Source: Hyphomicrobiales bacterium (GTDB lineage: Bacteria; Pseudomonadota; Alphaproteobacteria; Rhizobiales; Rhizobiaceae). Taken from it: a stretch of 64,000 nt of DNA. Every line of letters starts with the position of its first letter. Position 1 is the first letter of the stretch. This document shows, piece by piece, positions 10,089-20,044 of the stretch. The notes beneath the pieces are model-generated. The model saw only the letters and a program-made list of their open reading frames with translations. It was not told the origin of the DNA and did not search any database. The position numbers and the translations under genes were made by a program. The stretch is taken from positions 1 through 64,000 of the forward strand of contig UCHD01000024.1 of the NCBI GenBank assembly GCA_900472175.1, written 5' to 3'.

Positions 10089-11243
10089 TCACCGGAAAGT
10101 CTTCCTTGGATCGAAGGCATCGCGGGCGGCTTCGCCGATGAAGATCAGCAGCGATAGCATCACCGACATGACCACGAAGGCGGTCAGCCCCAGCCACGGC
10201 GCTTGCAGATTGGACTTGCCCTGGCTGATCAGTTCGCCAAGCGACGCCGAGCCCGGCGGCATGCCGAAGCCGAGGAAATCGAGCGAGGTCAGTGTCGTGA
10301 TCGAGCCGGAGAGAATGAACGGCAGGAAGGTCAGCGTCGCCACCATGGCATTGGGCAGGAGGTGGCGGAACATGATCGTCCGGTTGTTGACGCCAAGCGC
10401 CCGGGCGGCCCGGACATATTCAAAATTTCGCGCCCGCAGGAATTCTGCCCGGACGATACCGACAAAGCCGACCCACGAGAACAGCAGCATGATGCCGAGC
10501 AGAATGAAGAAACCCGGCGGCAGGATCGCGGCGATGATCAAGAGAATATAGAGCACCGGCATCGACGACCAAATTTCGATGAAGCGCTGCAGCAGCAGAT
10601 CCGTCCAGCCGCCGAAATAGCCCTGCACGGCGCCGGCGGTGACGCCGACGATGGCGGAGGCAATAGTCAGGCACAGGCCGAAGAGCACGGAGATGCGGAA
10701 GCCGTAGATCATCCGCGCCGCGACGTCGCGCGCCTGATCGTCCGTGCCCAGCCAATTGAGATTGCCAAGCGTGCAGCCAGGGTCATTTTCGCCCAGCGGA
10801 TAGCCGGAGCAGCGCTCGGCCTTGTCCATCAGCCAGAAGGGTTTGGTGGGCGCCGAATGCGGAATGTTGGAATTGGCCGTCTGGTAGGAATAGCGGATCG
10901 GTGGCCAGATCATCCAGCCGTTTGCCTTGATCTCGTCAGAGATTTCCGGCGCGCCGTAATCGGTGATCGCCAAGAACCCCATGTCGCCTAGAAATTTCTC
11001 TTCCGGATATTGCACCAGCGCCGGGACCAGCAGTTCGCCCTTGTAGGACACAAGGATGGGCTTGTCGTTGGCGATGAACTCGGCACCGAGGCTCAGACCG
11101 AACAGGACAAGGAAGATCCAGAACGACCAGAAACCGCGGCGGTTGGCCTTGAAATTATCCCAGCGGCGGCGATTGACCGGCGACAATCTGCCGGTGCGGC
11201 CGGTCGCAAGAGTTGTATCGGCGGAGACGATGTCAGCAGCCAT
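10089..11243 (-). CDS. yejE: Peptide ABC importer permease (YejE-like)
   Basis: This 384-residue inner-membrane permease has an N-terminal helix after a basic stretch (NRRRWDNFKANRRGFWSFWIFLVLFGL), a long periplasmic insert typical of YejE, and the BPD-transport core with EAA loop around ARALGVNNRTIMFRHLLPNAM. It pairs with YejB. Its ATG overlaps the yejB stop by one base (TGATG), so translation is coupled. The family role, oligopeptide uptake, comes from established YejABEF work. Confidence 0.95.
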   Translation of the reverse strand: MAADIVSADTTLATGRTGRLSPVNRRRWDNFKANRRGFWSFWIFLVLFGLSLGAEFIANDKPILVSYKGELLVPALVQYPEEKFLGDMGFLAITDYGAPEISDEIKANGWMIWPPIRYSYQTANSNIPHSAPTKPFWLMDKAERCSGYPLGENDPGCTLGNLNWLGTDDQARDVAARMIYGFRISVLFGLCLTIASAIVGVTAGAVQGYFGGWTDLLLQRFIEIWSSMPVLYILLIIAAILPPGFFILLGIMLLFSWVGFVGIVRAEFLRARNFEYVRAARALGVNNRTIMFRHLLPNAMVATLTFLPFILSGSITTLTSLDFLGFGMPPGSASLGELISQGKSNLQAPWLGLTAFVVMSVMLSLLIFIGEAARDAFDPRKTFR

Positions 11244-12328
11244 CAGACGTCCCTCCTATCGAAATCGATGCGAGGATCGACCCAGGTATAGACGAGGTCC
11301 GACAGCAGGCTAACGAACAGGCCCATCAGCGAGAAGATGTAGAGGGTTGCAAAGACGATTGGATAATCGCGCTTGACCACGGCGTCGTAACCGAGGCGCC
11401 CGAGGCCATCGAGTGAGAAGATATATTCCGTCAAAAGCGAGCCGGTGAAGAAGGCGGTGATGAACGCACCGGGGAAACCGGCGATGATGATTAGCATGGC
11501 ATTGCGGAAGACATGGCCGTAGAGAACCTGGCGCTCGTTAAGCCCCTTGGCCCGCGCGGTCGTGACATACTGCTTCTTGATCTCATCAATGAAGGAATTC
11601 TTGGTGAGCAGCGTCGTCGTCGCGAATGCCGACATCAACAACGTGATCAGCGGCAGGGTCATGTGCCAGAAATAGTCGAGAATCTTCTGCCACCAGTTCA
11701 ATTGCGCGAAATTATCCGAGACGATACCGCGCAACGGGAACCAGTCGAGGAACGAACCGCCGGCGAACAGAACGATCAGCAGGATACCGAACAGGAAGCC
11801 CGGCACCGCATAACCGACGATGATGATGCCCGATGTCCAGACATCGAAGGTCGAGCCATCGGATATGGCCTTCTTGATGCCGAGCGGGATGGAAATCGCA
11901 TAGGAAAACAGAAGGATCCACAGGCCGAGCGAGATCGATACCGGCATCTTGTCGAGGATCAGGTCGACCACAGACGTGTTGCGGAAGAAGCTCTCACCGA
12001 AATCGAAACGGATATAGTTCCACATCATCTCGCCGAAGCGCTCGAGTGGAGGCTTGTCGAAGCCGAACTGCTTTTCCAGCTTCTTGATGAATTCCGGATC
12101 GAGCCCCTGTGCACCCCGGTAGCGGCCCGAGGAATCATCGGAGAACGACTGTCCGAGATCGCCACTGCTCCCGGACAACCGGTCACCGCCCTGCTGGCCG
12201 GTCAGATCGGAAATCACCTGCTCGACAGGCCCGCCGGGCGCGAACTGGATGACGGCGAAGGAAATCGCCATGATCCCGACGATCGTCGGGATCATCAAGA
12301 GAAGGCGTCGCAGGATATAGGCACCCAT
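11243..12328 (-). CDS. yejB: Peptide ABC importer permease (YejB-like)
   Basis: This 361-residue permease starts MGAYILRRLLLMIPTIVGI, the usual amphipathic anchor plus first helix of DppB/OppB/YejB proteins. The EAA loop is TTARAKGLNERQVLYGHVFRNAM, and several further helices follow. A hydrophilic Gly/Ser/Asp-rich loop at about residues 44-75 (QQGGDRLSGSSGDLGQSF) is the usual YejB periplasmic insertion. It lies 246 bases downstream of yejA, an unusually wide gap for this operon that contains a stable hairpin. Confidence 0.95.
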   Translation of the reverse strand: MGAYILRRLLLMIPTIVGIMAISFAVIQFAPGGPVEQVISDLTGQQGGDRLSGSSGDLGQSFSDDSSGRYRGAQGLDPEFIKKLEKQFGFDKPPLERFGEMMWNYIRFDFGESFFRNTSVVDLILDKMPVSISLGLWILLFSYAISIPLGIKKAISDGSTFDVWTSGIIIVGYAVPGFLFGILLIVLFAGGSFLDWFPLRGIVSDNFAQLNWWQKILDYFWHMTLPLITLLMSAFATTTLLTKNSFIDEIKKQYVTTARAKGLNERQVLYGHVFRNAMLIIIAGFPGAFITAFFTGSLLTEYIFSLDGLGRLGYDAVVKRDYPIVFATLYIFSLMGLFVSLLSDLVYTWVDPRIDFDRRDV

Positions 12329-12574
12329 CAGCGGCTACCCGTCAGGATTTGCGGCCGGTCTTTTTGTGCCGGTGCAATCGCGGACGCAAAATCGTTGCGC
12401 CCTTTTGCTGGAAGTGCTTTCGCACGCCGCGTGGATTTCAAGTCGGTCAAGCCCAACCCTTCCCGTTTTGCCGCCGCGCATAGCTTGCGGACCGGCAGGC
12501 CCCGCCGATGGACGGCGGGGGTGATTCGTCATCGCTATATGGAGCCCAGCCAGCCATCCGGCGCAACCCCCAGC
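12329..12574 (-). other. yejA-yejB intercistronic region with hairpin
   Basis: No gene is seen in these 246 bases. Positions 12500-12520 form a perfect 8-bp GC stem (CCCCGCCG / CGGCGGGG) with a 5-base loop and no following T-run. Such hairpins between a binding-protein gene and permease genes often protect the upstream mRNA end or damp downstream expression; that role is an inference. Confidence 0.4.
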
Positions 12575-14404
12575 TCATTTTGCCGCGTTTTTCGACCACC
12601 AGACATCCGGGAATCCCAAGCTGTAATAGGGCAACTCCGGCAGATGGGTCAGGTGGTTCCAGTAGGCGACCTGCACCGATTTGGAATAAAACATCGGTAC
12701 CAGATAATGATGGGCGAGCAGCACACGGTCGAGCGCATGGGTGGTTGCCACCAGTTCTTCCCGGTTGGGCGCGAAGATGATCCTGCGGATGAGTTCGTCG
12801 ATCGCCGGATCGGCAATGCCCGCATAGTTTCTTGAACCCTGTTGATCGACAGAGGCCGAACCCCAGTAGTCGCTCTGCTCATTGCCCGGCACCAGCGTCT
12901 GCGCCCAGATACCGTAGATCATGTCATAGTCGAAGCTTCTGACGCGATTGGTATATTGCGAGGCGTCGACCGTGCGGATACGGGCATCGATGCCGATATC
13001 ATTCAAGCTCTTGATATAGGGCAGGACGGTGCGCTCCTGGGCTGCATTGGACAGGAGAATCTCGATACCGAAAGGTTCTCCGGTCTTTGTGTTCACCAGC
13101 TTCCTGTTCTTCAGCTCGTACCCCGCTTCCTTGAAGAGCATCACGGCCTTGCGCAGGTTCTCGCGCGCCTTCTGCGGATCGCCGGCCACCGGATTGGTGT
13201 AGGGCGTGGTGAAAACAGCGGCAGGAACCTTATCCTTCAACTCCTCCAGGATTTCTTTCTCGCGGCCCTCCGGCAAGCCTGAGGAGGCAAGCTCTGTGCC
13301 CCAGAAATAGCTGTCGATGCGATTGAGCCTGTTATAGGCGAGAGTGCGGTTGAGACCCTCAAAATCATAGGCGTAGTTCAACGCCTCGCGCACCCGCTGG
13401 TCCTTGAATTTTTCGCGGCGCATGTTTGGCACGAAGGCCTGCATGATGCCGGTGGCGCGCAGGGGATTTGCGATTTCCTCGCGAATGATGCGGCCATCCT
13501 TCACGGCGGGAAAATCATAGGCCGTCATCCAGTGGCTGGAGCTGTTGTCCCGGTAGAAATCGACATTGCCGGCGCGGACAGCCTCGAACTCGATGGTCCT
13601 GTCGCCGAAGAAGGTGTAGGTGATCGCGGCAAAATTGTTTTGGCCAACGTTCACGTTCAGGTTCTTGCCCCAATAGTCGTCACGCAATTCGAAGCGGATC
13701 GAATTGCCCGCGTCGAACGAAGCGATCTTGTAGGGCCCGGAGCCCATGACCGGCTCCAGCGTGGTACGGCTGATATCGCGCTTGTTGCCCTTCGCATCCT
13801 CGCCCTCCCACCAATGTTTCGGCACGATCGAAAACTGGCCGAGAATGTTCGGCAGTTCGCGATTGTTCTTCTCGTCGAAGCGGAAGGTCACGTCGCGCTC
13901 GCCGGTCTTTTCGGCCGAGATCACATGGCGATAATAGTTGGAAAGAAGGGGGTTATGTTCCTTCGACATCTCGAAGGAGAAGATAACGTCTTCCGGCGTC
14001 ACCGGCTTGCCATCCGCCCATTTGGCTTCAGCACGCAACCGGAACGTGGCCGAGGAAAAATCGTCCGGATACGAGACGCCCTCGGCGAGCAGTCCGTAGG
14101 AAGCGGTGATCTCGTCTTCAGCGGATTTCAAAAGTGTATCGAAGACCAACGACGCAACACCGGACGCCGCCTCGCCCTTGGAGAGAATGGGGTTGAATGT
14201 GTCGTAGGTCCCGGTCTCGGAGAGCTTCAGCTCGCCACCCTTGGGCGCATCCGGATTGACATAATCGAAGCGGGCAAAACCGTCCTTGTGCTTCAGTTCA
14301 CCGATGGTGGAAATGCCGCCGTGCCAGACCGGCTCTTGCGCCACCACCGGTCCGGTTGTCAGGAGGATGGTCGCTGCCAAAGCCAGTGCGCGTCTGAAAT
14401 TCAT
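12575..14404 (-). CDS. yejA: Periplasmic peptide-binding protein (YejA-like)
   Basis: This 609-residue family-5 solute-binding protein feeds the YejBEF transporter. The start at 14404 gives a clean signal peptide (MNFRRALALAATILLTTGPVVAQ) after AAGAGGCGA; longer in-frame starts would bury it. The mature protein shows YVNPDAPKGGELKLSETGTYDTFNP and SGPYKI, hallmarks of the SBP_bac_5 fold. It is the first gene of the yejABEF operon, divergent from mepA, with both promoters in the roughly 210 bases between them. Confidence 0.95.
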   Translation of the reverse strand: MNFRRALALAATILLTTGPVVAQEPVWHGGISTIGELKHKDGFARFDYVNPDAPKGGELKLSETGTYDTFNPILSKGEAASGVASLVFDTLLKSAEDEITASYGLLAEGVSYPDDFSSATFRLRAEAKWADGKPVTPEDVIFSFEMSKEHNPLLSNYYRHVISAEKTGERDVTFRFDEKNNRELPNILGQFSIVPKHWWEGEDAKGNKRDISRTTLEPVMGSGPYKIASFDAGNSIRFELRDDYWGKNLNVNVGQNNFAAITYTFFGDRTIEFEAVRAGNVDFYRDNSSSHWMTAYDFPAVKDGRIIREEIANPLRATGIMQAFVPNMRREKFKDQRVREALNYAYDFEGLNRTLAYNRLNRIDSYFWGTELASSGLPEGREKEILEELKDKVPAAVFTTPYTNPVAGDPQKARENLRKAVMLFKEAGYELKNRKLVNTKTGEPFGIEILLSNAAQERTVLPYIKSLNDIGIDARIRTVDASQYTNRVRSFDYDMIYGIWAQTLVPGNEQSDYWGSASVDQQGSRNYAGIADPAIDELIRRIIFAPNREELVATTHALDRVLLAHHYLVPMFYSKSVQVAYWNHLTHLPELPYYSLGFPDVWWSKNAAK

Positions 14405-14613
14405 GCCAATTCGCCTCTTCCGGTTTTCATTTTTTCGCTGCTTGCACGACAGAATAGGCAAAATGCAGGCAATTGACAGAAGCTGCCTCAAATCGGGCTG
14501 CTTTTTTGGGTCACGGTTGTGTGTCTCCGCAAGGCTGACACAAAGACGGCGTGTCAGTATGGCCGGACGAATCTGCGCCGGGCCTATACGCAAAGGCGGA
14601 GCATGAAACATTG

Positions 14614-15699
14614 ATGGGAAAACAGGCGGCAGAGATGGCAGCGACGAAGGCGGTTTATGTTCGGCAGATGGCATCGGTCGCGCTTGTTGCGCTGACGGGC
14701 CTGAGCCTTGTCGCGGGCAGTGCTATTGCATCTGATGATACGCCAGCCAAGCAAATTTTCGGCAAGGTAAAGCTTCCAAGCGAGGCGGCAGCAAACCCGA
14801 TCGGATTTTATGCCAAGGGCTGCATGGCCGGGGCCGTGGCAATCCCGACCGACGGCCCGACCTGGCAGGCGATGCGGCTGTCGCGCAACCGCCGCTGGGG
14901 CAATCCGGCGATGATCCAACTGCTGGAGCAGTTTTCGCAGGATGCGGTTCGGCTCGGCTGGGGCTCAGGTATCCTGATCGGCGATATTTCCCAGCCGCGC
15001 GGCGGGCCGATGATTACCGGCCACGCCTCCCACCAGATCGGGCTCGATGCGGATATCTGGTTTCAGCCCAAGCCTGCGCAGTCGCTTTCCGCGCAGACGC
15101 GCGAGGATATGCCGTTCATCTCGATGCTCGACAAGAGCAAGTTCCTCACTGTCAACTCAGACCGCTGGACACCGACCCATGCCAAGCTGGTGATGCAGGC
15201 GGCGAGCTATCCGCAAGTCGAGCGCGTTTTCGTCAATCCGGCGATCAAGAAGAAGCTGTGCGAGACATGGACTGGCGACCGCGACCTGCTCGGCAAAGTG
15301 CGTCCGGTCTATGGCCATGACGAGCATTTCCATATTCGCATGTTCTGCCCTCCGGGTACGCCGAGTTGCAAGGCGCAGGCGCCGGTCGCTAGCGGCGACG
15401 GATGCGACAAGTCGCTTGCCTGGTGGTTTACCAAGGAGCCCTGGGCTGCACCGAAAAAAGACCCGAACGCAAAGCCCGTGAAACCGCGCTTCACCACCTT
15501 GTCGGATCTGCCGAAAGCCTGCACGGCGTTGCTGGCAGCGCCCGCGGCCTCGGAACAGACGGCAACATACGGCTCGGCCTATGTGGCGCCGCAGCCAACG
15601 GCCGGCGATGCAGCGATCCAGCAGGCCATTCATGCCGGTAACAGCGATCTGCCTGACAACGACATTCCTATCCCCGTGGCCCGCCCTGGCCTGCAATAG
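14614..15699 (+). CDS. mepA: Penicillin-insensitive murein endopeptidase
   Basis: MepA is a periplasmic zinc endopeptidase (M74) that cuts DD cross-links in peptidoglycan. Zinc ligands lie in GHASHQIGLDADIWF and in YGHDEHFHIRM. A signal sequence spans VALVALTGLSLVAGSAIAS. Three starts are plausible: 14614 (used; 361 aa), 14635 and 14668. The second has the better-spaced GGCGG, and all give an exported protein. The C-terminal 70 residues beyond the catalytic domain are Pro/Ala-rich and variable. It begins a plus-strand block with mgsA and glk. Confidence 0.93.
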   Translation: MGKQAAEMAATKAVYVRQMASVALVALTGLSLVAGSAIASDDTPAKQIFGKVKLPSEAAANPIGFYAKGCMAGAVAIPTDGPTWQAMRLSRNRRWGNPAMIQLLEQFSQDAVRLGWGSGILIGDISQPRGGPMITGHASHQIGLDADIWFQPKPAQSLSAQTREDMPFISMLDKSKFLTVNSDRWTPTHAKLVMQAASYPQVERVFVNPAIKKKLCETWTGDRDLLGKVRPVYGHDEHFHIRMFCPPGTPSCKAQAPVASGDGCDKSLAWWFTKEPWAAPKKDPNAKPVKPRFTTLSDLPKACTALLAAPAASEQTATYGSAYVAPQPTAGDAAIQQAIHAGNSDLPDNDIPIPVARPGLQ

Positions 15700-15813
15700 C
15701 AGCGAGGCGCTGTGACGTTCGGTGCTTTTCAAGCGCCGAACTGTGCTGTAGAGAAAATCAAATCGATTTAATTCGAGATTTTTCTTGGTCGATGTGATGC
15801 CGGGAGTTCCGTG

Positions 15814-16194
15814 ATGGCCAGCCAGAAATGCGTGGCGCTGATTGCGCACGATCAGAAGAAGGACGACATGGCCGCGTTTGCGCAGGCCAATGAAGCCGTC
15901 TTTGCCGGATGGAAAATCGTTGCCACCGGCACCACCGGCGGCAGGGTACAGGAAGCCTGTCCCAGCCTTGATGTAACCCGGCTGAAAAGCGGCCCGCTTG
16001 GCGGCGACCAGCAGATCGGGGCGATGATCGCCACTGGCGATGTTCAGATGCTGATCTTCTTCGTCGATCCCCTGACCGCCATGCCGCATGATGTCGACGT
16101 CAAGGCGCTGATGCGGCTTGCCACCGTCTACGATATCCCGATGGCGCTGAACCGGGCGACGGCAGAACGGTTGATCGACTTCAACCAACCCTGA
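15814..16194 (+). CDS. mgsA: Methylglyoxal synthase
   Basis: MgsA converts dihydroxyacetone phosphate to methylglyoxal and phosphate, a bypass of lower glycolysis. At 126 residues it is compact. Expected active-site residues align with those of the E. coli enzyme: H12, D65 (GPLGGDQQ), D85 (FFVDPL), H92 and D95. The TTG of TGTTGG motifs is represented by VATGTTGGR for phosphate binding. The ATG at 15814 follows CGGGAG by a good distance; a GTG one codon earlier is possible. glk begins 48 bases downstream, making a glycolytic pairing. Confidence 0.95.
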   Translation: MASQKCVALIAHDQKKDDMAAFAQANEAVFAGWKIVATGTTGGRVQEACPSLDVTRLKSGPLGGDQQIGAMIATGDVQMLIFFVDPLTAMPHDVDVKALMRLATVYDIPMALNRATAERLIDFNQP

Positions 16195-16242
16195 TACAGC
16201 TTTTTCCCAGCCTTAGTCTGCACGATGATAATGGAACTCTCC

Positions 16243-17268
16243 ATGCCCATGCTCCCAGATACCGAAAGCGGCCTCACCTTTCCCATCCTGATCGGCGATA
16301 TCGGCGGAACCAATGCCCGGTTCGCGCTGCTGATCGACGCCTTTGCCGAGCCGAAACTGTTTCCGATCATTCCGACGACCAGCTATGCCAGCATCGAGGA
16401 AGCGCTGCAGACCAGCATTCTCGACAAGACCTCAGTTCAGCCGCGTTCTGCAATCATCGCCGTGGCAGGCCCGGTCAAGGGCGACGAGATCCCGCTCACC
16501 AATGCCGGCTGGGTGATCAAGCCAAAGGACATGCTGACGGCACTGTCGCTGGAAGACGTGATCATCATCAACGATTTCGAGGCGCAGGCGCTTGCCATCG
16601 CTTCGATCGGCGACGAGGGCCGGGAACAGATCGGCCCCGGCTCCATCCTGGAATCCGCCTCCTGCGCCGTGCTTGGGCCAGGCACCGGCCTTGGCGTCGC
16701 GGGCCTTGTGCACGCCCAGCACACCTGGTTTCCGGTTCCCGGCGAAGGCGGCCACGTAGATGTCGGCCCACGCTCCGAGCGTGACTATCAGATCTGGCCT
16801 TTCCTCGAGCCGATCGAAGGACGCATTTCCGCGGAACAGTTGCTTTGCGGCCGCGGCATCATGAACATCTACCGCGCCGTCTGCGAATCAAAGGCGTGGG
16901 ATCCAAAACTTGCCGATCCCGCAGCTGTGACCACCAACGCACTGGCCGGCACCGATGCGGCGGCGGAAGAGACCATCTCGCTGTTTTCGACCTATCTCGG
17001 CCGCGTCGCCGGTGACATGGCGATGATTTTCATGGCGCGCGGCGGCGTCTTCCTTGCCGGTGGTATTTCGCAAAAGATCCTGCCGGCACTGAAGAAACCG
17101 GAGTTCCGCCTGGCCTTTGAAGACAAAGCGCCCCATTCGGCACTGCTCAAGACCATCCCAACTTTCGTGGTCACCCACCCGACCGCGGCTCTTTCCGGTC
17201 TTGCCGCCTATTCGCGCACGCCGTCGCGCTTCGGTGTGGCAATGGAGGGACGGCGCTGGAGAACTTGA
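16243..17268 (+). CDS. glk: Glucokinase
   Basis: Glk phosphorylates glucose to glucose-6-phosphate with ATP. The phosphate-binding motif [12 protein letters not shown] is near the N-terminus, followed by [18 protein letters not shown] and [12 protein letters not shown], the standard hexokinase-fold blocks of the bacterial glucokinase family. [10 protein letters not shown] and the C-terminal GGVFLAGGI are also present. Starting at 16243 gives 341 residues, the usual length; an ATG at 16225 would add six residues. It sits after mgsA and before a promoter gap leading to the ABC exporter. Confidence 0.95.
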   Translation: MPMLPDTESGLTFPILIGDIGGTNARFALLIDAFAEPKLFPIIPTTSYASIEEALQTSILDKTSVQPRSAIIAVAGPVKGDEIPLTNAGWVIKPKDMLTALSLEDVIIINDFEAQALAIASIGDEGREQIGPGSILESASCAVLGPGTGLGVAGLVHAQHTWFPVPGEGGHVDVGPRSERDYQIWPFLEPIEGRISAEQLLCGRGIMNIYRAVCESKAWDPKLADPAAVTTNALAGTDAAAEETISLFSTYLGRVAGDMAMIFMARGGVFLAGGISQKILPALKKPEFRLAFEDKAPHSALLKTIPTFVVTHPTAALSGLAAYSRTPSRFGVAMEGRRWRT

Positions 17269-17370
17269 TGCTGCGTCAGCGGCCCAGACTCGCCAAACGG
17301 GGATCAAGGGACTATAGAGCGCGGTGAAATAAGGCGCCTCATAGGCGCGCCGGGTTTTAAGGAAACCAGC

Positions 17371-19182
17371 TTGAAGCAAGCCAAACCAAAGCTCCCCGCA
17401 ATCGATCGCGAGACCATTACCAGCGTGCTCAAGCGCGTGATCGCCGAAAACGGACGCGCTCACCTGCGCGGGTATGGCTTCGCCATCGCCTGCCTGATTC
17501 TTGTCGCCGGTACGACCGCCTTTACCGCCTGGATCATGGAATCGGTCGTCAACGAGGCCTTCGCCAACAAGCGGGCCGACATCGTGCTCTATATCTGCGG
17601 GGCAATCTTTCTCGCCTTCGTGCTCCGCGGCTTTGCCACATATGGCCAGGCGGTCGCGCTGTCGAAGATCGGCAACAATATCGTCGCCAGCTACCAGCGC
17701 CGGCTCTATTCGCACCTGATGGCGCTCAGTGTCGGCTATTTCAGCGACACCCGCTCGGCCCGCATTTCCGCCCAGATCAGCCAGAATGTTTCCGGCATCC
17801 GCGACGTGCTCAACATGACGGTGACGTCGCTGGCGCGCGACTTTCTGACATTGGTGGCGTTGATCGGCGTGATGATCAGCAAGGACTGGTTGCTGACGCT
17901 GATCGTTTTCGTCGTTGCTCCGCCTTTGCTGATCGGTCTTCGCTACATCTCGCGCCGGCTGCGGCAGGCAACGCGCGAATCGGTCGAGATCAACAGCCAC
18001 GTACTCGGCGCCATGCAGGAAACCATCCAGGGCATCACCATCGTCAAGGCGTTTACGATGGAAGAACAGCTGCGGAACAAGGTCGAGGCCATCATCAGCA
18101 GGGCGGAAAACCGCGCCAACAGGATTGCTCGCCTCAGCGAACGCACCGCACCGATGACGGAAACCTTTGCCGGTTTTGCGATTGCCAGCGTGCTGGCCTA
18201 TGCCGCCTTCCGGTCTATCTACGATAATGTCCCGCCCGGCGCCTTCTTCGCCTTCGTGACGGCGCTGCTGATGGCCTATGATCCGGCGAGGCGCCTGGCA
18301 CGATTGCAGGTCTCGCTTGAGCGCGCCGTCGTCAACGCCCGGATGATCTACGAAATCCTCGATATGGTTCCGCATCAGCGCGACCTGCCGGACGCTCGCG
18401 CTCTGGCGATCGATGCAGCCAAGATCGAATTCAAGAACGTCCGTTTCGCCTATAACAATGGCGACGATATCCTCAAGGGTGTCAGCTTCGTCGCCGAAGG
18501 CGGCAAGACAACGGCGCTCGTTGGGCCATCCGGCGCCGGCAAATCGACGGTCATCAGCCTCATTCCGCGGTTCTACGATCCTTCCGGCGGCGAGATCCTG
18601 ATTGACGGGCAGGACATTGCCCATGTTACCAAGCAATCGCTGCGCAACGGCCTCGCCTATGTTTCGCAGCAGCCTTATCTGTTCGAAGGCTCGATCCGTG
18701 ACAATATCCGCTACGGCCGTCCTGAAGCCACGGACGCCGAGGTCGAGGAAGCCGCAAAGCTGGCCTATGCGCATGATTTCATCCGCATGCAGCCGCAGGG
18801 CTATGACACGGCAGTCGGCGAAAACGGAGTGACGCTTTCCGGCGGCCAGCGCCAGAGGCTATCGATTGCCCGCGCACTGGTGCGAAACGCCCCCATTTTG
18901 CTTCTCGACGAAGCAACATCGGCGCTTGACACCGAATCGGAAGCCGCCGTGCAGAAGGCGCTCGATCACGCCATGAGTGGCCGTACCGTTGTGGTGATCG
19001 CCCACCGCCTGTCGACCGTCGTCAATGCCGACAAGATCATCGTCATGAAGGACGGGATCGTCGCCGAGGAAGGCACCCATGAGGCGCTTGCACAGCGCGC
19101 TGACGGCCTCTACGCTCGCTTGCACAATCTGCAAGGCACAGCGGAATCTGAAGCGATCGCCGACGCCGAAACACTGATCTGA
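17371..19182 (+). CDS. MsbA-type ABC exporter (fused permease/ATPase)
   Basis: This 603-residue half-transporter has a six-helix ABC exporter domain (about 35-325) and a nucleotide-binding domain with Walker A GPSGAGKST, the Q-loop VSQQPYLF, signature [15 protein letters not shown], Walker B ILLLDEATSALD and the H-loop AHRLST. It would act as a homodimer exporting lipid or drug-like substrates. The start is a TTG at 17371, supported by AAGGAAACC just upstream; no better ATG lies in frame. dapB follows 15 bases after its stop. The substrate cannot be inferred. Confidence 0.93.
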   Translation: MKQAKPKLPAIDRETITSVLKRVIAENGRAHLRGYGFAIACLILVAGTTAFTAWIMESVVNEAFANKRADIVLYICGAIFLAFVLRGFATYGQAVALSKIGNNIVASYQRRLYSHLMALSVGYFSDTRSARISAQISQNVSGIRDVLNMTVTSLARDFLTLVALIGVMISKDWLLTLIVFVVAPPLLIGLRYISRRLRQATRESVEINSHVLGAMQETIQGITIVKAFTMEEQLRNKVEAIISRAENRANRIARLSERTAPMTETFAGFAIASVLAYAAFRSIYDNVPPGAFFAFVTALLMAYDPARRLARLQVSLERAVVNARMIYEILDMVPHQRDLPDARALAIDAAKIEFKNVRFAYNNGDDILKGVSFVAEGGKTTALVGPSGAGKSTVISLIPRFYDPSGGEILIDGQDIAHVTKQSLRNGLAYVSQQPYLFEGSIRDNIRYGRPEATDAEVEEAAKLAYAHDFIRMQPQGYDTAVGENGVTLSGGQRQRLSIARALVRNAPILLLDEATSALDTESEAAVQKALDHAMSGRTVVVIAHRLSTVVNADKIIVMKDGIVAEEGTHEALAQRADGLYARLHNLQGTAESEAIADAETLI

Positions 19183-19197
19183 GGAAATGAGGCAGGC

Positions 19198-20016
19198 ATG
19201 AGCGGGACAGACATGAAACTCGTGGTGGTCGGGGCCGCTGGACGGATGGGCCAGACACTGATCCGCACCATCCATGCCATGCCGGGCGCGACCGTGTTTG
19301 CCGCCGTCGAGCGGCCGGGCTCGGCCTTCCTCGGACGCGACGCCGGCGAGATCGCGGGACTTGGACCGACCGGTGTCGTGATCACCGACAAGCCGCTCGA
19401 AGCCTTTGTCGAGGCGGAAGGCGTGCTCGACTTCACCGCGCCTGCGTCTTCCGTGGATTTTGCCGGTCTCGCAGCACAGGCCCGCATCGTCCATGTCATC
19501 GGCACCACCGGCTGCTCGGTAGACGACGAAGAAAAGTTCAAGGCCGCCGCCCGCCATGCCCGCATCGTCAAATCCGGCAATATGAGCCTGGGTGTCAATC
19601 TGCTCGGGGTTCTCACCGAACAGGCAGCCCGCGCCCTTGGCCCGGAAAACTGGGACATCGAAATTCTGGAAATGCACCACAAGCACAAGGTGGACGCGCC
19701 CTCGGGGACAGCCTTGCTGCTCGGAGAAGCGGCTGCCAAGGGCCGCGAGATCGGGCTTGCAGACCATTCCGTGCGGGTGCGCGACGGCCATACCGGAGCA
19801 CGGGTTGCCGGAACCATCGGCTTTGCCACGCTGCGCGGCGGCTCCGTCATCGGCGAACACTCCGTCATCCTTGCCGGCGAAGGCGAGCAGGTGACATTGT
19901 CCCATTCGGCGACCGACCGGGCGATCTTTGCCCGTGGCGCTATCACAGCCGCGCTCTGGGCGCGTGCCCAAAAACCCGGCTTCTATTCCATGCTCGACGT
20001 GCTCGGGCTGTCCTGA
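19198..20016 (+). CDS. dapB: 4-hydroxy-tetrahydrodipicolinate reductase
   Basis: DapB carries out the second committed step of diaminopimelate/lysine synthesis. The Rossmann motif [12 protein letters not shown] is at the N-terminus; the active-site block [16 protein letters not shown] and the substrate loop GTTGCS are intact. At 272 residues it is normal length. It sits between the ABC exporter and gpmA, probably in one transcript with both: 15 bases separate it from the exporter and 28 from gpmA. Confidence 0.97.
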   Translation: MSGTDMKLVVVGAAGRMGQTLIRTIHAMPGATVFAAVERPGSAFLGRDAGEIAGLGPTGVVITDKPLEAFVEAEGVLDFTAPASSVDFAGLAAQARIVHVIGTTGCSVDDEEKFKAAARHARIVKSGNMSLGVNLLGVLTEQAARALGPENWDIEILEMHHKHKVDAPSGTALLLGEAAAKGREIGLADHSVRVRDGHTGARVAGTIGFATLRGGSVIGEHSVILAGEGEQVTLSHSATDRAIFARGAITAALWARAQKPGFYSMLDVLGLS

Positions 20017-20044
20017 TCCCTTAAAACTCCCCGGAGGAATTTCT

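Noticed and set aside
14603-14614. A three-codon frame (Met-Lys-His-stop) whose stop overlaps the mepA start
   Set aside because: Too short to distinguish from chance; no evidence of leader regulation.
16888-18774. A 628-codon minus-strand frame across glk and the ABC exporter
   Set aside because: It crosses two well-supported genes and has no family features.
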